Positions 17,194 to 25,787 of a stretch of DNA of 64,000 nucleotides are shown in pieces. Origin of the DNA: Methylobacterium sp. NMS14P (GTDB lineage: Bacteria; Pseudomonadota; Alphaproteobacteria; Rhizobiales; Beijerinckiaceae); the NCBI RefSeq assembly GCF_028583545.1, contig NZ_CP087106.1, positions 5,935,001 to 5,999,000 of the forward strand, written 5' to 3'. The translations under genes were made by a program, and so were the position numbers. The first letter of the stretch is position 1; each line of letters begins with the position of its first letter. The notes below the pieces were generated by a model. The model did no database searches and was not told the origin of the DNA. It was given only the letters and a program-made list of their open reading frames with translations.

Positions 17194-18033
17194 CTAGAAC
17201 GTGCCGAACTTGTAGTTCAGGCCGGCGCGGACGACGGCGAACTGGTCGTCGCGGCGGCCGACCCCGCTGTAGACGACCGGGAAGTTGTTGGCAGCGTTGA
17301 TGACGAACGCGCCCTGGTTGCGGGTGCCGCGGTCGAGGTTGACGTACAGGCCTTCGACCTTGAGCGTCACCGCCGAGGAGCGGAAGAAGTTCAGGAACGA
17401 GTCGGTCGGCAGGGCGTACTCGATGCCGCCGCCGGCGGCCCAGCCGGTGCGGAAGCTGTCGTTGCCGGCGAAGCCGCCGAAGGAGCGGTCGGCGCTGCCC
17501 GAGCCGTAGGCGAAGCCGCCGGTGCCGTACACGAGGGTGCGGTCGAAGGCGTAGCCGAGGCGGCCGCGCACCGTGCCGAAGAAGTCGAGGCTGGAGAGGC
17601 CGCGCGGGTCGGTGAGGTAGTAGCCGGGGGCGACGGCGCCGGAGACGAAGGCGTTGTTCCGGCTGCGGCCGAAGTCGAGGTACTGGGCGTCGGCCTCGAA
17701 GCCGATCACCACACCGGAGCCCGGGGTGAACTGGTAGTTGTAGCCGATCTGGCCACCGCCGGAGAAGCCGTCCTGGCTGCGGTTGCGGAAGGAGGCGACG
17801 GTGCCGGGGGCGGCGTACGGGAAGGGGACGGCGAAGGTGTTGCCGGTGTTGCGGTCGCTGGCGTCGAAGGCGTAGCCGGCGTTGATACCGAAGTAGGCGC
17901 CGGTCCAGGTGAACACCGGGACGGGGGTGAAGATCGGCGGCGGGGCGGCGCGGCGCGGCAGGTCGGCCGCGAAGGCCGAACCGGCGAAGGCGACGCCCGC
18001 GAGGGCCGTGGTCACACGGAGCATGGATTTCAT
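17194..18033 (-). CDS. Omp25/RopB-type outer membrane beta-barrel protein
   Basis: This 279-residue outer membrane protein has a signal peptide (MKSMLRVTTALAGVAFAGSAFA, cleaved before ADLPRR). The mature start ADLPRRAAPPP followed by FTWTGAYFGINAGYAF is the usual beginning of Rhizobiales Omp25/RopB/porin-like barrels. Alternating strands follow, with GQIGYNYQF, VVIGFEADAQYLDF, FFGTVRGRLGYAF, TLVYGTGGFAYG and VTLKVEGLYVNLD. It ends with NYKFGTF, a terminal aromatic residue as needed for barrel assembly. The function is structural or porin-like. It is monocistronic, with a hairpin downstream and a 267-base upstream gap that must hold its promoter. Confidence 0.9.
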   Translation of the reverse strand: MKSMLRVTTALAGVAFAGSAFAADLPRRAAPPPIFTPVPVFTWTGAYFGINAGYAFDASDRNTGNTFAVPFPYAAPGTVASFRNRSQDGFSGGGQIGYNYQFTPGSGVVIGFEADAQYLDFGRSRNNAFVSGAVAPGYYLTDPRGLSSLDFFGTVRGRLGYAFDRTLVYGTGGFAYGSGSADRSFGGFAGNDSFRTGWAAGGGIEYALPTDSFLNFFRSSAVTLKVEGLYVNLDRGTRNQGAFVINAANNFPVVYSGVGRRDDQFAVVRAGLNYKFGTF

Positions 18034-18300
18034 GATCTGGTCCTCACTGGTGGTCCGCGCCGTCCCTCGCGGGAACGGTTGCGGAACCGGGTCTGGCTGC
18101 GTTCCAGCGGTTCCAGGGTTGCTTTGCGCTCCGCGGTGTCGCCGACCGCTCTCGCGGCCCCTTGTGGCAACCCGCCGTTTTCCCCGGCACCTTAACCCCT
18201 GAACGCGGTCGAATGGCCAAGGTTCATTTACGGCTACGCTTTTTTCCAGGCCGGCGGTCGACAAAATGTCGCACCCCCTTTCCGCCCGGGAACCGCGCAG

Positions 18301-19068
18301 TCACGGGACGAGCGTGATCGCGGAGATCAGGCGGCCGTAATCCGCCTCGCCGCGATGGGTGGTCCGCCGGAAGCTGTAGAAGCGATCCGGATCCGCGTAG
18401 GTGCAGAGGTTCAGGGCGGTCGCCTCGCCGATGTCGGCCTCTTCCAGCCGCGCCAGGATGAAGCCCGGGAGGTCGAACTGCGCGTGCCCGGGACGCGTGC
18501 CCGGGCCGAGGAAGCGCTCCATGCCGGGCGCGTCGCTCCGGAACCGCGCGACGAAGTCCGGACCGACCTCGTAGGAGGCCGGCCCGATCGTCGGTCCCAG
18601 GACGGCGACGATCCGGCTCCGCCGCGCGCCGAGCGCCTCCATCGCCGACACGGTCGCGCCGATCACGCCGGAGAGCGCACCCTTCCAGCCGGCATGGGCG
18701 GCGCCGACGACGCCGTTCTCGGGATCCGCGAACAGGATCGGCCCGCAATCCGCGGTCGCGATGCCGAGCGCCAGGCCCGGCACCCGCGTCACCATGGCGT
18801 CGGCCTTCGGCCGCTCCGCCGCGAAGGGCGCCCCGACGGTGACCACCTCGGCCGAATGGACCTGATACAAGCTCACGAGCCGGTCCGGCGGCAGGCCGAG
18901 CTGCGCGCACATCCGCGCCCGGTTCTCGGCGACGCGCTCCGGCGCGTCCTGCGAGCCGAGGCCGCCGTTGAGGGACGCGTAGAGGCCCTCCGAGACCCCG
19001 CCGATCCGGGTGAAGAAGGCGTGGCGCATGCCCGCATGGGCGGAGAGTTCCGGCGCCTCGATGAACAT
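18301..19068 (-). CDS. pgeF: Purine nucleoside phosphorylase/peptidoglycan editing factor, laccase-domain protein PgeF (YfiH)
   Basis: This 255-residue multicopper-oxidase-like protein of the YfiH/PgeF family, reported in other bacteria to act as a purine nucleoside phosphorylase/adenosine deaminase and to prevent misincorporation in peptidoglycan precursors. The metal-binding residues are present: H71 in YQVHSAEV, C108 in ATADCGP and H125 in AHAGWKG. FFTRIGGVSEG at the N-terminus and FYSFRR near the end are also conserved. ATG 19068 matches the usual N-terminus (FIEAPELSAHAG); an upstream in-frame ATG at 19149 would add 27 residues. It is divergent from a small proline-rich gene. Confidence 0.88.
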   Translation of the reverse strand: MFIEAPELSAHAGMRHAFFTRIGGVSEGLYASLNGGLGSQDAPERVAENRARMCAQLGLPPDRLVSLYQVHSAEVVTVGAPFAAERPKADAMVTRVPGLALGIATADCGPILFADPENGVVGAAHAGWKGALSGVIGATVSAMEALGARRSRIVAVLGPTIGPASYEVGPDFVARFRSDAPGMERFLGPGTRPGHAQFDLPGFILARLEEADIGEATALNLCTYADPDRFYSFRRTTHRGEADYGRLISAITLVP

Positions 19069-19212
19069 GCCTGCGGTCACGGTCGGCCTCGCGCTTGCCC
19101 CTGTCGCGCCCCGATAGCGCAAGGGCGGACCCTTGACGATGTCGTTCAAGCGTCAGATTCTTGCTGCATTGCAGTATGGAGCCGATCCGGCTCCGCCTTG
19201 AGAAGGATCGCA

Positions 19213-19404
19213 ATGTCACGAGGGATCGAGACCGACGCCCTGCCCGAGACGCCCGAGGCCGAAGAGCCCCGGATCCCGAGCGCGCCTGCCCACCCCGTCA
19301 CGGGAGAGCCCGCCGCCTTCGACCCGACCGACCCCAACCCGCCCGCGCCGCCGACTCCGCGGCCCGCCAGCCAGACCGATTCCGGCTTCGGCTCCTTCGG
19401 CTGA
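19213..19404 (+). CDS. Small acidic, proline-rich hypothetical protein
   Basis: This 63-residue frame has a good AGAAGGA ribosome binding site 6 bases before ATG 19213. The protein is almost wholly Pro, Glu, Asp, Thr and Ser and should be disordered, ending in SGFGSFG. No domain is recognised. The ribosome binding site, the hairpin after it and its place in an otherwise empty gap make it plausible. Confidence 0.5.
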   Translation: MSRGIETDALPETPEAEEPRIPSAPAHPVTGEPAAFDPTDPNPPAPPTPRPASQTDSGFGSFG

Positions 19405-19411
19405 GCGGTCC

Positions 19412-19429
19412 CGGCCCCGCGCGGGGCCG
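19412..19429. terminator. Palindromic hairpin between convergent genes
   Basis: The perfect 18-bp palindrome CGGCCCCGC/GCGGGGCCG lies between the stops of the small proline-rich gene (plus) and the MidA-type methyltransferase gene (minus). It can fold as a 7-bp stem with a GCGC loop on either strand. There is no clear T run. Confidence 0.45.
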
Positions 19430-19446
19430 AGGACGATCCCGGCGGC

Positions 19447-20517
19447 TCAGCGCGCCGGAAATCCCGGGAGCGGCCCGAGGGACGGGCCGCTCACCGCCAG
19501 CACCTTGAACAGGCTGCCCATCCCGCCCCGGCCCGGATCGGTCAGGCGGGTGACGGCCGCGTCGATCGCGGCGACCTGCGCCGGACTGGCCCGGGTTCTC
19601 AGCCGCTCGGCACGGGCGTCGAGGCCGAGGGCGGCCAGGAAGTCGCCCTGATCGACCGGGCCGTGGATCGCGGCGCCCTCGGCCCGCGCGGCCTGGGCAA
19701 GGGCGGCGAAATCGACGTGATGCGTCAGGTCCGCCTCGCCGGGCTCCGCCAGCGGGTCGGCGAAGCGATGTCCTGCCAGCGCCTGGAGGGTGTCGCCGAA
19801 GCCTGGGCGCACATGGCCGTAATCGATCGCCAGCAGCGCGCCGCTCCCGGTAACGAGGCGCCGCGCCAGCGCGCGGATCAGGGCGAGCCCGGCCGCCGGC
19901 ACGCTCATCAGCGCGCCGTCCGGGCCGTCCGCCGCGAGGCCCGGGACCGGCTCCGGCGACAGGCCGAAGGCGAGACCGCCCGCCGGATCGAGGCCGATCT
20001 GCCGCTCGTGCCAGCCCGACGGCCGGCGCTCGAACTGGCGCACCGGCAGGCAGTCGAAGAACTCGTTGGCCAGGATGATCGCCGGCCCCTCGGGCAGCGT
20101 CTCGATGCTGTCGTGCCACACGGCGCCGGTCCCGGAGAGGGCGCGCGCCTGCGCGGCCCGCAGCACCGCGCTCGTCTCGACGAGGTGCGGTGCCACGCGC
20201 ACCCCCGGGAGCGCCGCCCGCAACGCGCGCAGCGCGTCCGCCATCAGCGTGCCGCGGCCGGGCCCCAGCTCCACCAGGATGAGCGGATCCGGCGCCCCGA
20301 TCGAGCCGCGGACGTAGGCTGTCCAGGCCCCGAGCAGCTCGCCGAACATCTGGCTGATCTCGGGCGCGGTGGTGAAGTCGCCCTGGGCGCCCAGCGGATC
20401 GCGGGTGCGGTAGTAGCCGTGGACCGGGTGACCGAGGCAGAGGGCCATGTAGCGGTCGACGCCGATCGGCCCGTTCTGGCGGATCAGCGCCGCGATCTCG
20501 GCTCCGAGGGGGGTCAC
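19447..20517 (-). CDS. MidA/NDUFAF7-type SAM-dependent methyltransferase
   Basis: This 356-residue class I methyltransferase belongs to the family of mitochondrial complex I assembly factor NDUFAF7/MidA, which methylates an arginine of a complex I subunit. Family marks are GPIGVDRYMALCLGHPVHGYY at the N-terminus, GDFTTAPEISQMFGELLG, the SAM-binding ILVELGPGRGTLMADALRAL, and ANEFFDCLPVRQF. The GTG start at 20517 overlaps the lgt stop in a GTGA junction, so it is probably translationally coupled to lgt. A hairpin follows the stop. An NDUFS4-like complex I subunit occurs elsewhere in the window, not next to it. Confidence 0.88.
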   Translation of the reverse strand: MTPLGAEIAALIRQNGPIGVDRYMALCLGHPVHGYYRTRDPLGAQGDFTTAPEISQMFGELLGAWTAYVRGSIGAPDPLILVELGPGRGTLMADALRALRAALPGVRVAPHLVETSAVLRAAQARALSGTGAVWHDSIETLPEGPAIILANEFFDCLPVRQFERRPSGWHERQIGLDPAGGLAFGLSPEPVPGLAADGPDGALMSVPAAGLALIRALARRLVTGSGALLAIDYGHVRPGFGDTLQALAGHRFADPLAEPGEADLTHHVDFAALAQAARAEGAAIHGPVDQGDFLAALGLDARAERLRTRASPAQVAAIDAAVTRLTDPGRGGMGSLFKVLAVSGPSLGPLPGFPAR

Positions 20518-21416
20518 GCCTCGACGGCCGCCTTGCGGGCCGCCTCGGCCGCCGGCGCCTCCACCGGATGGCGGGGACGTGTCCGGCCGGTCGCGGCCAG
20601 CACGATGTAGGTGAGGCCGACGATCATCATCGGCACGCACAGCAGCATGCCCATGGTCACGCCGCCGCCCATCGGGCCGAGATGGTCGCCGAACAGGAAG
20701 CCGAGCTGGCGATCCGGCTCTCGGAAGAACTCGCAGACGGTCCGGGCCAGGGCGTAGCCGAGGACGAAGATGCCGCCGAGCAGGCCGGGCCTGCGGAAGC
20801 CGAACCGGCGGACGCTGATCGCCATCACGATGAACAGCAGCAGGCCCTCGGTGGCGGCCTCGTAGAGCTGGCTCGGGTGGCGCGGCAGCGGCCCGCCGCT
20901 CGGGAACACGATCGCGTACGGGAAATCCGGCGCGACCCGGCCCCAGAGCTCGCCGTTCACGAAATTGGCGATCCGGCCGAAGAACAGGCCGATCGGTACC
21001 ACCACGGCGCCGATGTCGAGGAGCGTGTAGGCGTTGAGGCCCTTGCCGCGGGCGAACAGCACGAAGGCCAGGATCGCCCCGATGAAGCCGCCGTGGAACG
21101 ACATGCCGCCGTTGCGGATCGCCAGGATCTCCCACGGATCGGCGATGTACATCGGCAGATTGTAGAACAGCACGTAGCCGATCCGCCCGCCGAGCACGAC
21201 GCCGAGCGCCACCCAGACGACGAGGTCGTCGATGTCGACGACCTGCGGGCGCTTCACCACGCCCCAGAGGCTGTCGGCCATGACGAGGCGGCGCGCGTAG
21301 TACCAGCCGCCGATCAGGCCGGCGATGTAGGCGAGCGCGTACCATTTGATCGTGATCGGCCCGATCGCGATCGCCACCGGATCGATGGCCGGAAAGGGCA
21401 GGGCGAGGAGCGGCAT
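20514..21416 (-). CDS. lgt: Prolipoprotein diacylglyceryl transferase Lgt
   Basis: Lgt moves diacylglyceryl from phosphatidylglycerol to the lipobox cysteine of prolipoproteins in the inner membrane, the first step of lipoprotein maturation. The 300-residue polytopic protein has MSFHGGFIGA (His108) and the signature GRIANFVNGELWGR (Arg148 to Arg160, Glu156), matching E. coli His103, Arg143 and Glu151. About seven membrane helices are visible. The gene overlaps the downstream methyltransferase by 4 bases. Lgt followed by a MidA-type methyltransferase and then pgeF-like genes is a common order in alphaproteobacteria. Confidence 0.96.
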   Translation of the reverse strand: MPLLALPFPAIDPVAIAIGPITIKWYALAYIAGLIGGWYYARRLVMADSLWGVVKRPQVVDIDDLVVWVALGVVLGGRIGYVLFYNLPMYIADPWEILAIRNGGMSFHGGFIGAILAFVLFARGKGLNAYTLLDIGAVVVPIGLFFGRIANFVNGELWGRVAPDFPYAIVFPSGGPLPRHPSQLYEAATEGLLLFIVMAISVRRFGFRRPGLLGGIFVLGYALARTVCEFFREPDRQLGFLFGDHLGPMGGGVTMGMLLCVPMMIVGLTYIVLAATGRTRPRHPVEAPAAEAARKAAVEA

Positions 21417-21498
21417 CTATCTCACCTCCGGGGCGGCCGGATTGGACGCCGGAGGGGCGAGGCGTCAAGCCCGGGGGCATGCTCGCGGAGCGGAGGCC

Positions 21499-22413
21499 TC
21501 AGCCGCGCACGAACAAGAAGCCGTGTCCCTCCGGGCCGGCGCAGTAGGCTGCCGCGCCGTCGGCGGAGGTCAGCGGAGTTCGTCCGCCCTCGCGCAGGCG
21601 CCGCGACAGGGACCGCGGATCCGCTGCGGAGAACACGTAGCGGGTGGAGGCCCGGTCGGCGGGCCCGAAGGCGAGCCGCCGCTCGGTCGCGGGCGCGCGG
21701 TAATGCAGGAGCTCCACGTGCGGCGCGGGATCCGGGGGCTCGAGGGCGATCACGTCGACCTGCGGATCGTCGACGCCGTCGAGGCGCGCCTGCTCGGGCC
21801 CGCGGTTCAGGCCGCGCGCCGCCACCGTCAGCCCCAGGGGGCCGGTCAGGAAGGCCACGGTGGCGTCGAGGTCGGTGACGGTGATCGCCGAGTGATCGAT
21901 CCCCAGGAACAGGCCCGGCGCGTCGCGCCAGCAGGCCGCGGCCGGGCCGTCGGGAAAGAAGATCAGCTCCAGGGGATGCCCGTCGGGGTCGCGGAACTTG
22001 TAGGCGGTCACGCCTCCCGTGGAGGCCGGCAGGCGCTGCGCCCCGCCGCGGCTGATCGGCGTCGGGGCGAGCCGCGCCAGCCGCGCCGACGCGGCCGCCA
22101 TGTCGCGGACCGGGATCGCGAGGTGCTGGAAGAACGGGTCCGTCGCCGCGGGATCGGCCGGGTAGGGCGCGCCGGGCGGATCCACCGCCAGGAAGGTCAC
22201 GGTCTGCCCGCCGAGGCGCAGGCGCAGCTGGGTGGCGCGCCGGTCCGCGAGCCCCAGCACCTCCGCCTGCGCGGCGGGCACCGGTTCCGGCGGGGCGATC
22301 CGCGCGAAGCCGAGCCCGTCCCGGTAGAAGGCCTCCGTGATGGCGAGGTCCGCGACGGTGCGGCCGAACCCGACGAGGCCCCCCACGCCGCTCACGGGAG
22401 CGGTGCCGCTCAC
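21499..22413 (-). CDS. Two-domain VOC (glyoxalase/dioxygenase fold) protein
   Basis: This 304-residue protein contains two vicinal-oxygen-chelate modules. The first covers about residues 10-150 (LVGFGRTVADLAITEAFYRDGLGF to YKFRDPDGHPLELIFFP) and the second about 165-300 (FLGIDHSAITVTDLDATVAFL to GPEGHGFLFVRG). Metal ligands of the His and Glu type are visible (HLAIPV, LELIFF, IDHSAI). The reaction is unknown; the fold covers glyoxalases, extradiol dioxygenases and fosfomycin-resistance enzymes. The GTG at 22413 overlaps the SMP-30 gene stop by 4 bases (GTGA), and three in-frame GTG codons follow closely. It is the last gene of a cupin-SMP30-VOC unit, suggesting sugar acid or aromatic catabolism. 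Confidence 0.75.
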   Translation of the reverse strand: MSGTAPVSGVGGLVGFGRTVADLAITEAFYRDGLGFARIAPPEPVPAAQAEVLGLADRRATQLRLRLGGQTVTFLAVDPPGAPYPADPAATDPFFQHLAIPVRDMAAASARLARLAPTPISRGGAQRLPASTGGVTAYKFRDPDGHPLELIFFPDGPAAACWRDAPGLFLGIDHSAITVTDLDATVAFLTGPLGLTVAARGLNRGPEQARLDGVDDPQVDVIALEPPDPAPHVELLHYRAPATERRLAFGPADRASTRYVFSAADPRSLSRRLREGGRTPLTSADGAAAYCAGPEGHGFLFVRG

Positions 22414-23312
22414 AGGAGCGGTGCTCCGCGAACGTTCACGTAGATCGCGTAGAGCGCCTGCGATGCGCACAGGAACAGGCGGCTGTCGTTGCGTCCGCCG
22501 AAGGTGAGGTTGGCGACCGTCGCGGGCACGAGGATCTTGCCGACCAGCTCGCCGCCGGGGTCGATGCAGTGGACCCCGTCCCCGGCGCTCGACCAGACAT
22601 TGCCGTGCTCGTCGCACCGGATGCCGTCGGCGTTGCCCGGCGCGATCGTGCAGAACACCGCGCCGCCGGACAGGCTGCCGTCGTCGGCCACGTCGAACAC
22701 GCGCACGTGCTGGAGCGGGTCGGTGTCGAATTGCAGCCCGGTCTCGACGATGTAGAGCCTGCGCTCGTCGGGCGAGAAGCAGAGCCCGTTCGGCCCCTGG
22801 AAATCGTCGGCCACCACCCGGAGCGATCCGTCTCGGGGGTCGAAGCGGTAGACGGCGGCGGGCAGCTCGGAGTCCTGCTTGCCGCCCTCGTAGTCGGTCT
22901 GGATGCCGTAGGGCGGGTCCGAGAACCAGATCGTCCCGTCCGACTTGCAGACGATGTCGTTGGGCGAATTCAGCCGCCGCCCGCGGTAGCGCTCCACCAG
23001 GCCGGTGACGCGCCCGTCGAGCTCGGTCCGATGGATGCGCCGGCCGCGGTGCGAGCAGGACAGCATCCGCCCCTGGCGATCCCGGGTGTGGCCGTTCTCG
23101 AAGTCGCCCGCCTCGCGGTAGACGCTCAGGCCGGCGGATTCCGACCATCGCATCACCCGGTTGTTGGGAAGATCCGAGAACAGGAGCTCGTCGCGGTCGC
23201 CGAACCAGACCGGGCCCTCGGTCCAGCGGAACCCGTCCGCGAGCTTCTGCAGCGGCGCGTTCGGCAGGATGTAGGCCTTGAAGCGCGGCTGCGTGAGTTC
23301 GAAGCCGTCCAT
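22410..23312 (-). CDS. SMP-30/gluconolactonase/LRE-like hydrolase (copy 1)
   Basis: This 300-residue six-bladed propeller of the SMP-30/gluconolactonase family hydrolyses sugar lactones or related esters with one divalent metal. The family motifs are FRWTEGPVWFGDRDELLFSDL with the metal-binding Glu, RRLNSPNDIVCKSDGTIWFSDPPYG with the Asn, GPNGLCFSPDERRLYIVE, and NADGIRCDEHGNVW with the Asp. It starts 10 bases after the cupin gene and overlaps the VOC gene, so all three are one operon. A clearly similar paralogue lies at 49.7-50.7 kb in this window. Confidence 0.87.
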   Translation of the reverse strand: MDGFELTQPRFKAYILPNAPLQKLADGFRWTEGPVWFGDRDELLFSDLPNNRVMRWSESAGLSVYREAGDFENGHTRDRQGRMLSCSHRGRRIHRTELDGRVTGLVERYRGRRLNSPNDIVCKSDGTIWFSDPPYGIQTDYEGGKQDSELPAAVYRFDPRDGSLRVVADDFQGPNGLCFSPDERRLYIVETGLQFDTDPLQHVRVFDVADDGSLSGGAVFCTIAPGNADGIRCDEHGNVWSSAGDGVHCIDPGGELVGKILVPATVANLTFGGRNDSRLFLCASQALYAIYVNVRGAPLL

Positions 23313-23322
23313 GCAACCGCCC

Positions 23323-23772
23323 CTACTTGAAGCGGCCGGGCTGATTGACGGTCGGCTCGACCTGGAGCCCCGTCACGATCATCGTGCAGGGCTCGTCGCC
23401 GACCGTGCCGGACAGGTGGCCCTTCCGGCCGTCGCGCGCCCTCGTATGCTGGTCCTCGCCCATCATCAGCTCGCCCGGGCCCATCTCGACCCGGTGGCCG
23501 TCCATGGTCTCGACGAACCAGCGGCCCGAGAGGACGGCGATCCACTGCGGCCGCGGATTCTCGTGCCACTCGCCGACCCAGCCGACCGGCAGGACCGTGA
23601 AGGTCACGACCGACGGGGCCGGATCCATCTTGTCGTTCCACTGGGGCGCGGTCTCGGGATTGATCCCCTCGAACTTGAACCGCTCGAGGTGGAATAGCTC
23701 CTGGCGGCTCACACCCTCCGCATCGGTGTAGACGTGCCAGTACGGCATCTTCGGAGGGGTCGGCTCGCTCAT
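23323..23772 (-). CDS. Cupin domain protein
   Basis: This 149-residue single-domain cupin begins with MPYWHVYTDAEGVSRQEL. The beta-barrel core shows GEWHENPRPQWIAVLSGRWFVETMDG and MGPGELMMGEDQH, giving the His and Glu ligands of the first cupin motif and the His of the second. The protein could be an isomerase, a dioxygenase or a sugar-binding enzyme. It is the first gene of the cupin-SMP30-VOC unit, with 10 bases to the next gene. ATG 23772 was taken because the longer frame up to 23841 adds unlikely residues. Confidence 0.78.
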   Translation of the reverse strand: MSEPTPPKMPYWHVYTDAEGVSRQELFHLERFKFEGINPETAPQWNDKMDPAPSVVTFTVLPVGWVGEWHENPRPQWIAVLSGRWFVETMDGHRVEMGPGELMMGEDQHTRARDGRKGHLSGTVGDEPCTMIVTGLQVEPTVNQPGRFK

Positions 23773-23902
23773 CGTCGCTCCTGCCGCGGCGCGGGACACA
23801 CCCTCCCACAACGGCCGGGCTTGGTGATGGTTCGCGGACACGAATACCGGAGGCGATCACGCGCCGAGCGCTCTTTGGCGGCGCCGCAGTCTCCAACCCT
23901 CG

Positions 23903-23997
23903 CCGTCTTTGCGAGCGGAGCGAAGCAATCCAGGGCAACGCACCGTCTTCGAGCCGTGATGCTTCCCTGGGTCGCTTCGCTCCGCTCGCGACGACGG
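23903..23997. repeat. REP-like long palindromic element, copy 1
   Basis: A 16-base arm at 23911-23926 (GCGAGCGGAGCGAAGC) has its exact complement at 23974-23989. Flanking bases (CAGGG on the left, CCCTG on the right) extend the pairing with small interruptions, leaving a loop of roughly 30 bases. It lies between dnaB and the cupin operon. A degenerate relative is at 59061-59152. Confidence 0.75.
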
Positions 23998-24005
23998 CGC
24001 GACGC

Positions 24006-25493
24006 TTACATCTGCTCGGGGATCCGGTCCGTCTGCGCGAGGTTCGAGAACCGGGTGATGTTCGCGTCGAACTGCAGCTCCACGGTGCCGGTGGGGCCGT
24101 GACGCTGCTTGCCGAGGATCACCTCGGCCTTGCCGTGGACGCGCTGCATCTCGGCCTCCCAGGCGAAGAACTCCTCCGTACCCTCGCGGGGCTTCTTGTT
24201 CCCGACGTAGTACTCTTCGCGGAACACGAACATGACGACGTCGGCGTCCTGCTCGATCGAGCCCGATTCGCGCAGGTCGGCGAGTTGCGGACGCTTGTCG
24301 TCGCGGTTCTCGACCTGACGGGAGAGCTGCGACAGGCCGATGATCGGCACCGCCAGCTCCTTGGCGAGCGCCTTCATGCCCGTGGTGATCTCGGTCATCT
24401 CCTGCACGCGGTTGTCGCTGCGCTTGCCGGAGCCCGAGAGGAGCTGGAGGTAGTCGACGATCAGCAGGTCGAGGCCCTTCTGGCGCTTCAGGCGCCGGGC
24501 TCGGGCGGCGAGCTGGGCGATCGAGATGCCGCCGCTCTGGTCGATGTAGAACGGGATCGTCTGCATGTCCCGGGCGGCGTCGGTGATCTTGTAGAAATCC
24601 TCGGGCCGGATGTCGCCGCGGCGGATCTTGTAGGAGGGCACGCCCGACTGCTCGGCGATGATACGGGTGGCGAGCTGCTCGGCCGACATTTCCAGCGAGA
24701 AGAAGCCCACGATGCCGCCGTTCACGGTCTTAGTCGTGCCGTCCGGCTGCTTCTCGCCGCGGTAGGCCTTGGCGATGTTGAAGGCGATGTTGGTCACCAG
24801 CGAGGTCTTGCCCATCGCCGGACGCCCCGCGAGGATGATCAGGTCGGAGGGCTGCAGGCCGCCCATCTTGGCGTCCAGGTCGGACAGTCCCGTGGCGATG
24901 CCCGAGAGCTTGCCGTCGCGCTGGTAGGCCTTGGCGGCCATGTCCACCGCGGCGGTCAGCGCGTCCGAGAACTTCTGGAAGCCGCCGTCGTAGCGTCCGG
25001 CCTCGGCCAGCTCGTAGAGCCGGCGCTCGGTCTCCTCGATCTGGTCCCGGGGCGCCTGCTCCACCGGCGCCTCGTAGGCGCCGTTCACCAGATCCTCGCC
25101 GATGGTGATCAGGCGGCGACGGATGGCGAGGTCGTAGATCGTGCGGCCGTACTCGCCGGCGTTGATCACCGTCGTCGCGTCGGCGGCCAGGCGGGCGAGG
25201 TACTGCATGACCGTCTGACCGCCGAAATCGGCGTCGCCCAGATAGGTCTTCATGGTGATGGGCGTGGCGAGCTTGCCGGCCTTGATCAGGGAGGCCGCCA
25301 CCGTGAAGATCTGCTGGTGGGCATCCTCCATGAAGTGCTCGGCCAGCAGGAAGTCCGAAACCCGGTAATAGGCGTCGTTGTTCACCAGGATCGCGCCCAG
25401 CAGCGCCTGCTCCGCGTCGATGTTGTGCGGGGCGACGCGGTACTCGGCCTGGACCGCTTCGAGCTTGGCCGTGAGCGCATTGGGCAGGGCCAT
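24006..25493 (-). CDS. dnaB: Replicative DNA helicase DnaB
   Basis: DnaB is the hexameric 5'-3' helicase of the replication fork. The 495-residue protein has the N-terminal primase-interacting domain (APHNIDAEQALLGAILVNN near residue 21) and a RecA-like C-terminal domain with Walker A GRPAMGKTS (223-231), Walker B LLIVDYLQLL and the DnaB segment QMTEITTGMKALAKEL. LADLRESGSIEQDADVVMFV is also typical. A short insertion with GEKQPDGTTKT follows the Walker A region, as seen in other alphaproteobacterial DnaB proteins. ATG 25493 (MALPNALTAK) was chosen over a longer frame that reads as non-coding. rplI lies upstream but is separated by two hairpins. Confidence 0.96.
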   Translation of the reverse strand: MALPNALTAKLEAVQAEYRVAPHNIDAEQALLGAILVNNDAYYRVSDFLLAEHFMEDAHQQIFTVAASLIKAGKLATPITMKTYLGDADFGGQTVMQYLARLAADATTVINAGEYGRTIYDLAIRRRLITIGEDLVNGAYEAPVEQAPRDQIEETERRLYELAEAGRYDGGFQKFSDALTAAVDMAAKAYQRDGKLSGIATGLSDLDAKMGGLQPSDLIILAGRPAMGKTSLVTNIAFNIAKAYRGEKQPDGTTKTVNGGIVGFFSLEMSAEQLATRIIAEQSGVPSYKIRRGDIRPEDFYKITDAARDMQTIPFYIDQSGGISIAQLAARARRLKRQKGLDLLIVDYLQLLSGSGKRSDNRVQEMTEITTGMKALAKELAVPIIGLSQLSRQVENRDDKRPQLADLRESGSIEQDADVVMFVFREEYYVGNKKPREGTEEFFAWEAEMQRVHGKAEVILGKQRHGPTGTVELQFDANITRFSNLAQTDRIPEQM

Positions 25494-25620
25494 CGGCGGA
25501 CGACTCCGTATCAGGCGCCGCGGTGGGCGCGCCAGGATCACACCGCACGACCTTGGCCCCGGTATGGTTACCGAAGCCTAGCCGACGGCCGGTTCTCCCG
25601 GGCCGGGGCGCGGAAAAGCG

Positions 25621-25653
25621 GACGCCCGCCGACTCTCGCGAGCGGCGGGCGTC
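25621..25653 (-). terminator. Hairpin with T run ahead of dnaB
   Basis: GACGCCCGCCG (25621-25631) pairs perfectly with CGGCGGGCGTC (25643-25653) over an 11-base loop. On the minus strand the stem is followed by CGCTTTTCC, giving a short T run, so it looks like an intrinsic terminator for the rpsF-rplI transcript. Confidence 0.65.
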
Positions 25654-25763
25654 CATGCTGGAACAAAACTGGAACGTGTCAACCCTCGGGGTCGATCATC
25701 CCCAGTGTTCACCGGTATACAGGGCGGGGAGGGACCCCGCCGCCCGGCCACGCGTCCGCGAGT

Positions 25764-25787
25764 CCGACCGGCCGGCTGGCCGGTCGG
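25764..25787 (-). terminator. Hairpin directly after rplI
   Basis: CCGACCGGCC (25764-25773) pairs perfectly with GGCCGGTCGG (25778-25787) over a 4-base loop. It begins 15 bases after the rplI stop. No T run follows on the minus strand, so it may protect the 3' end or act together with the second hairpin. Confidence 0.5.
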
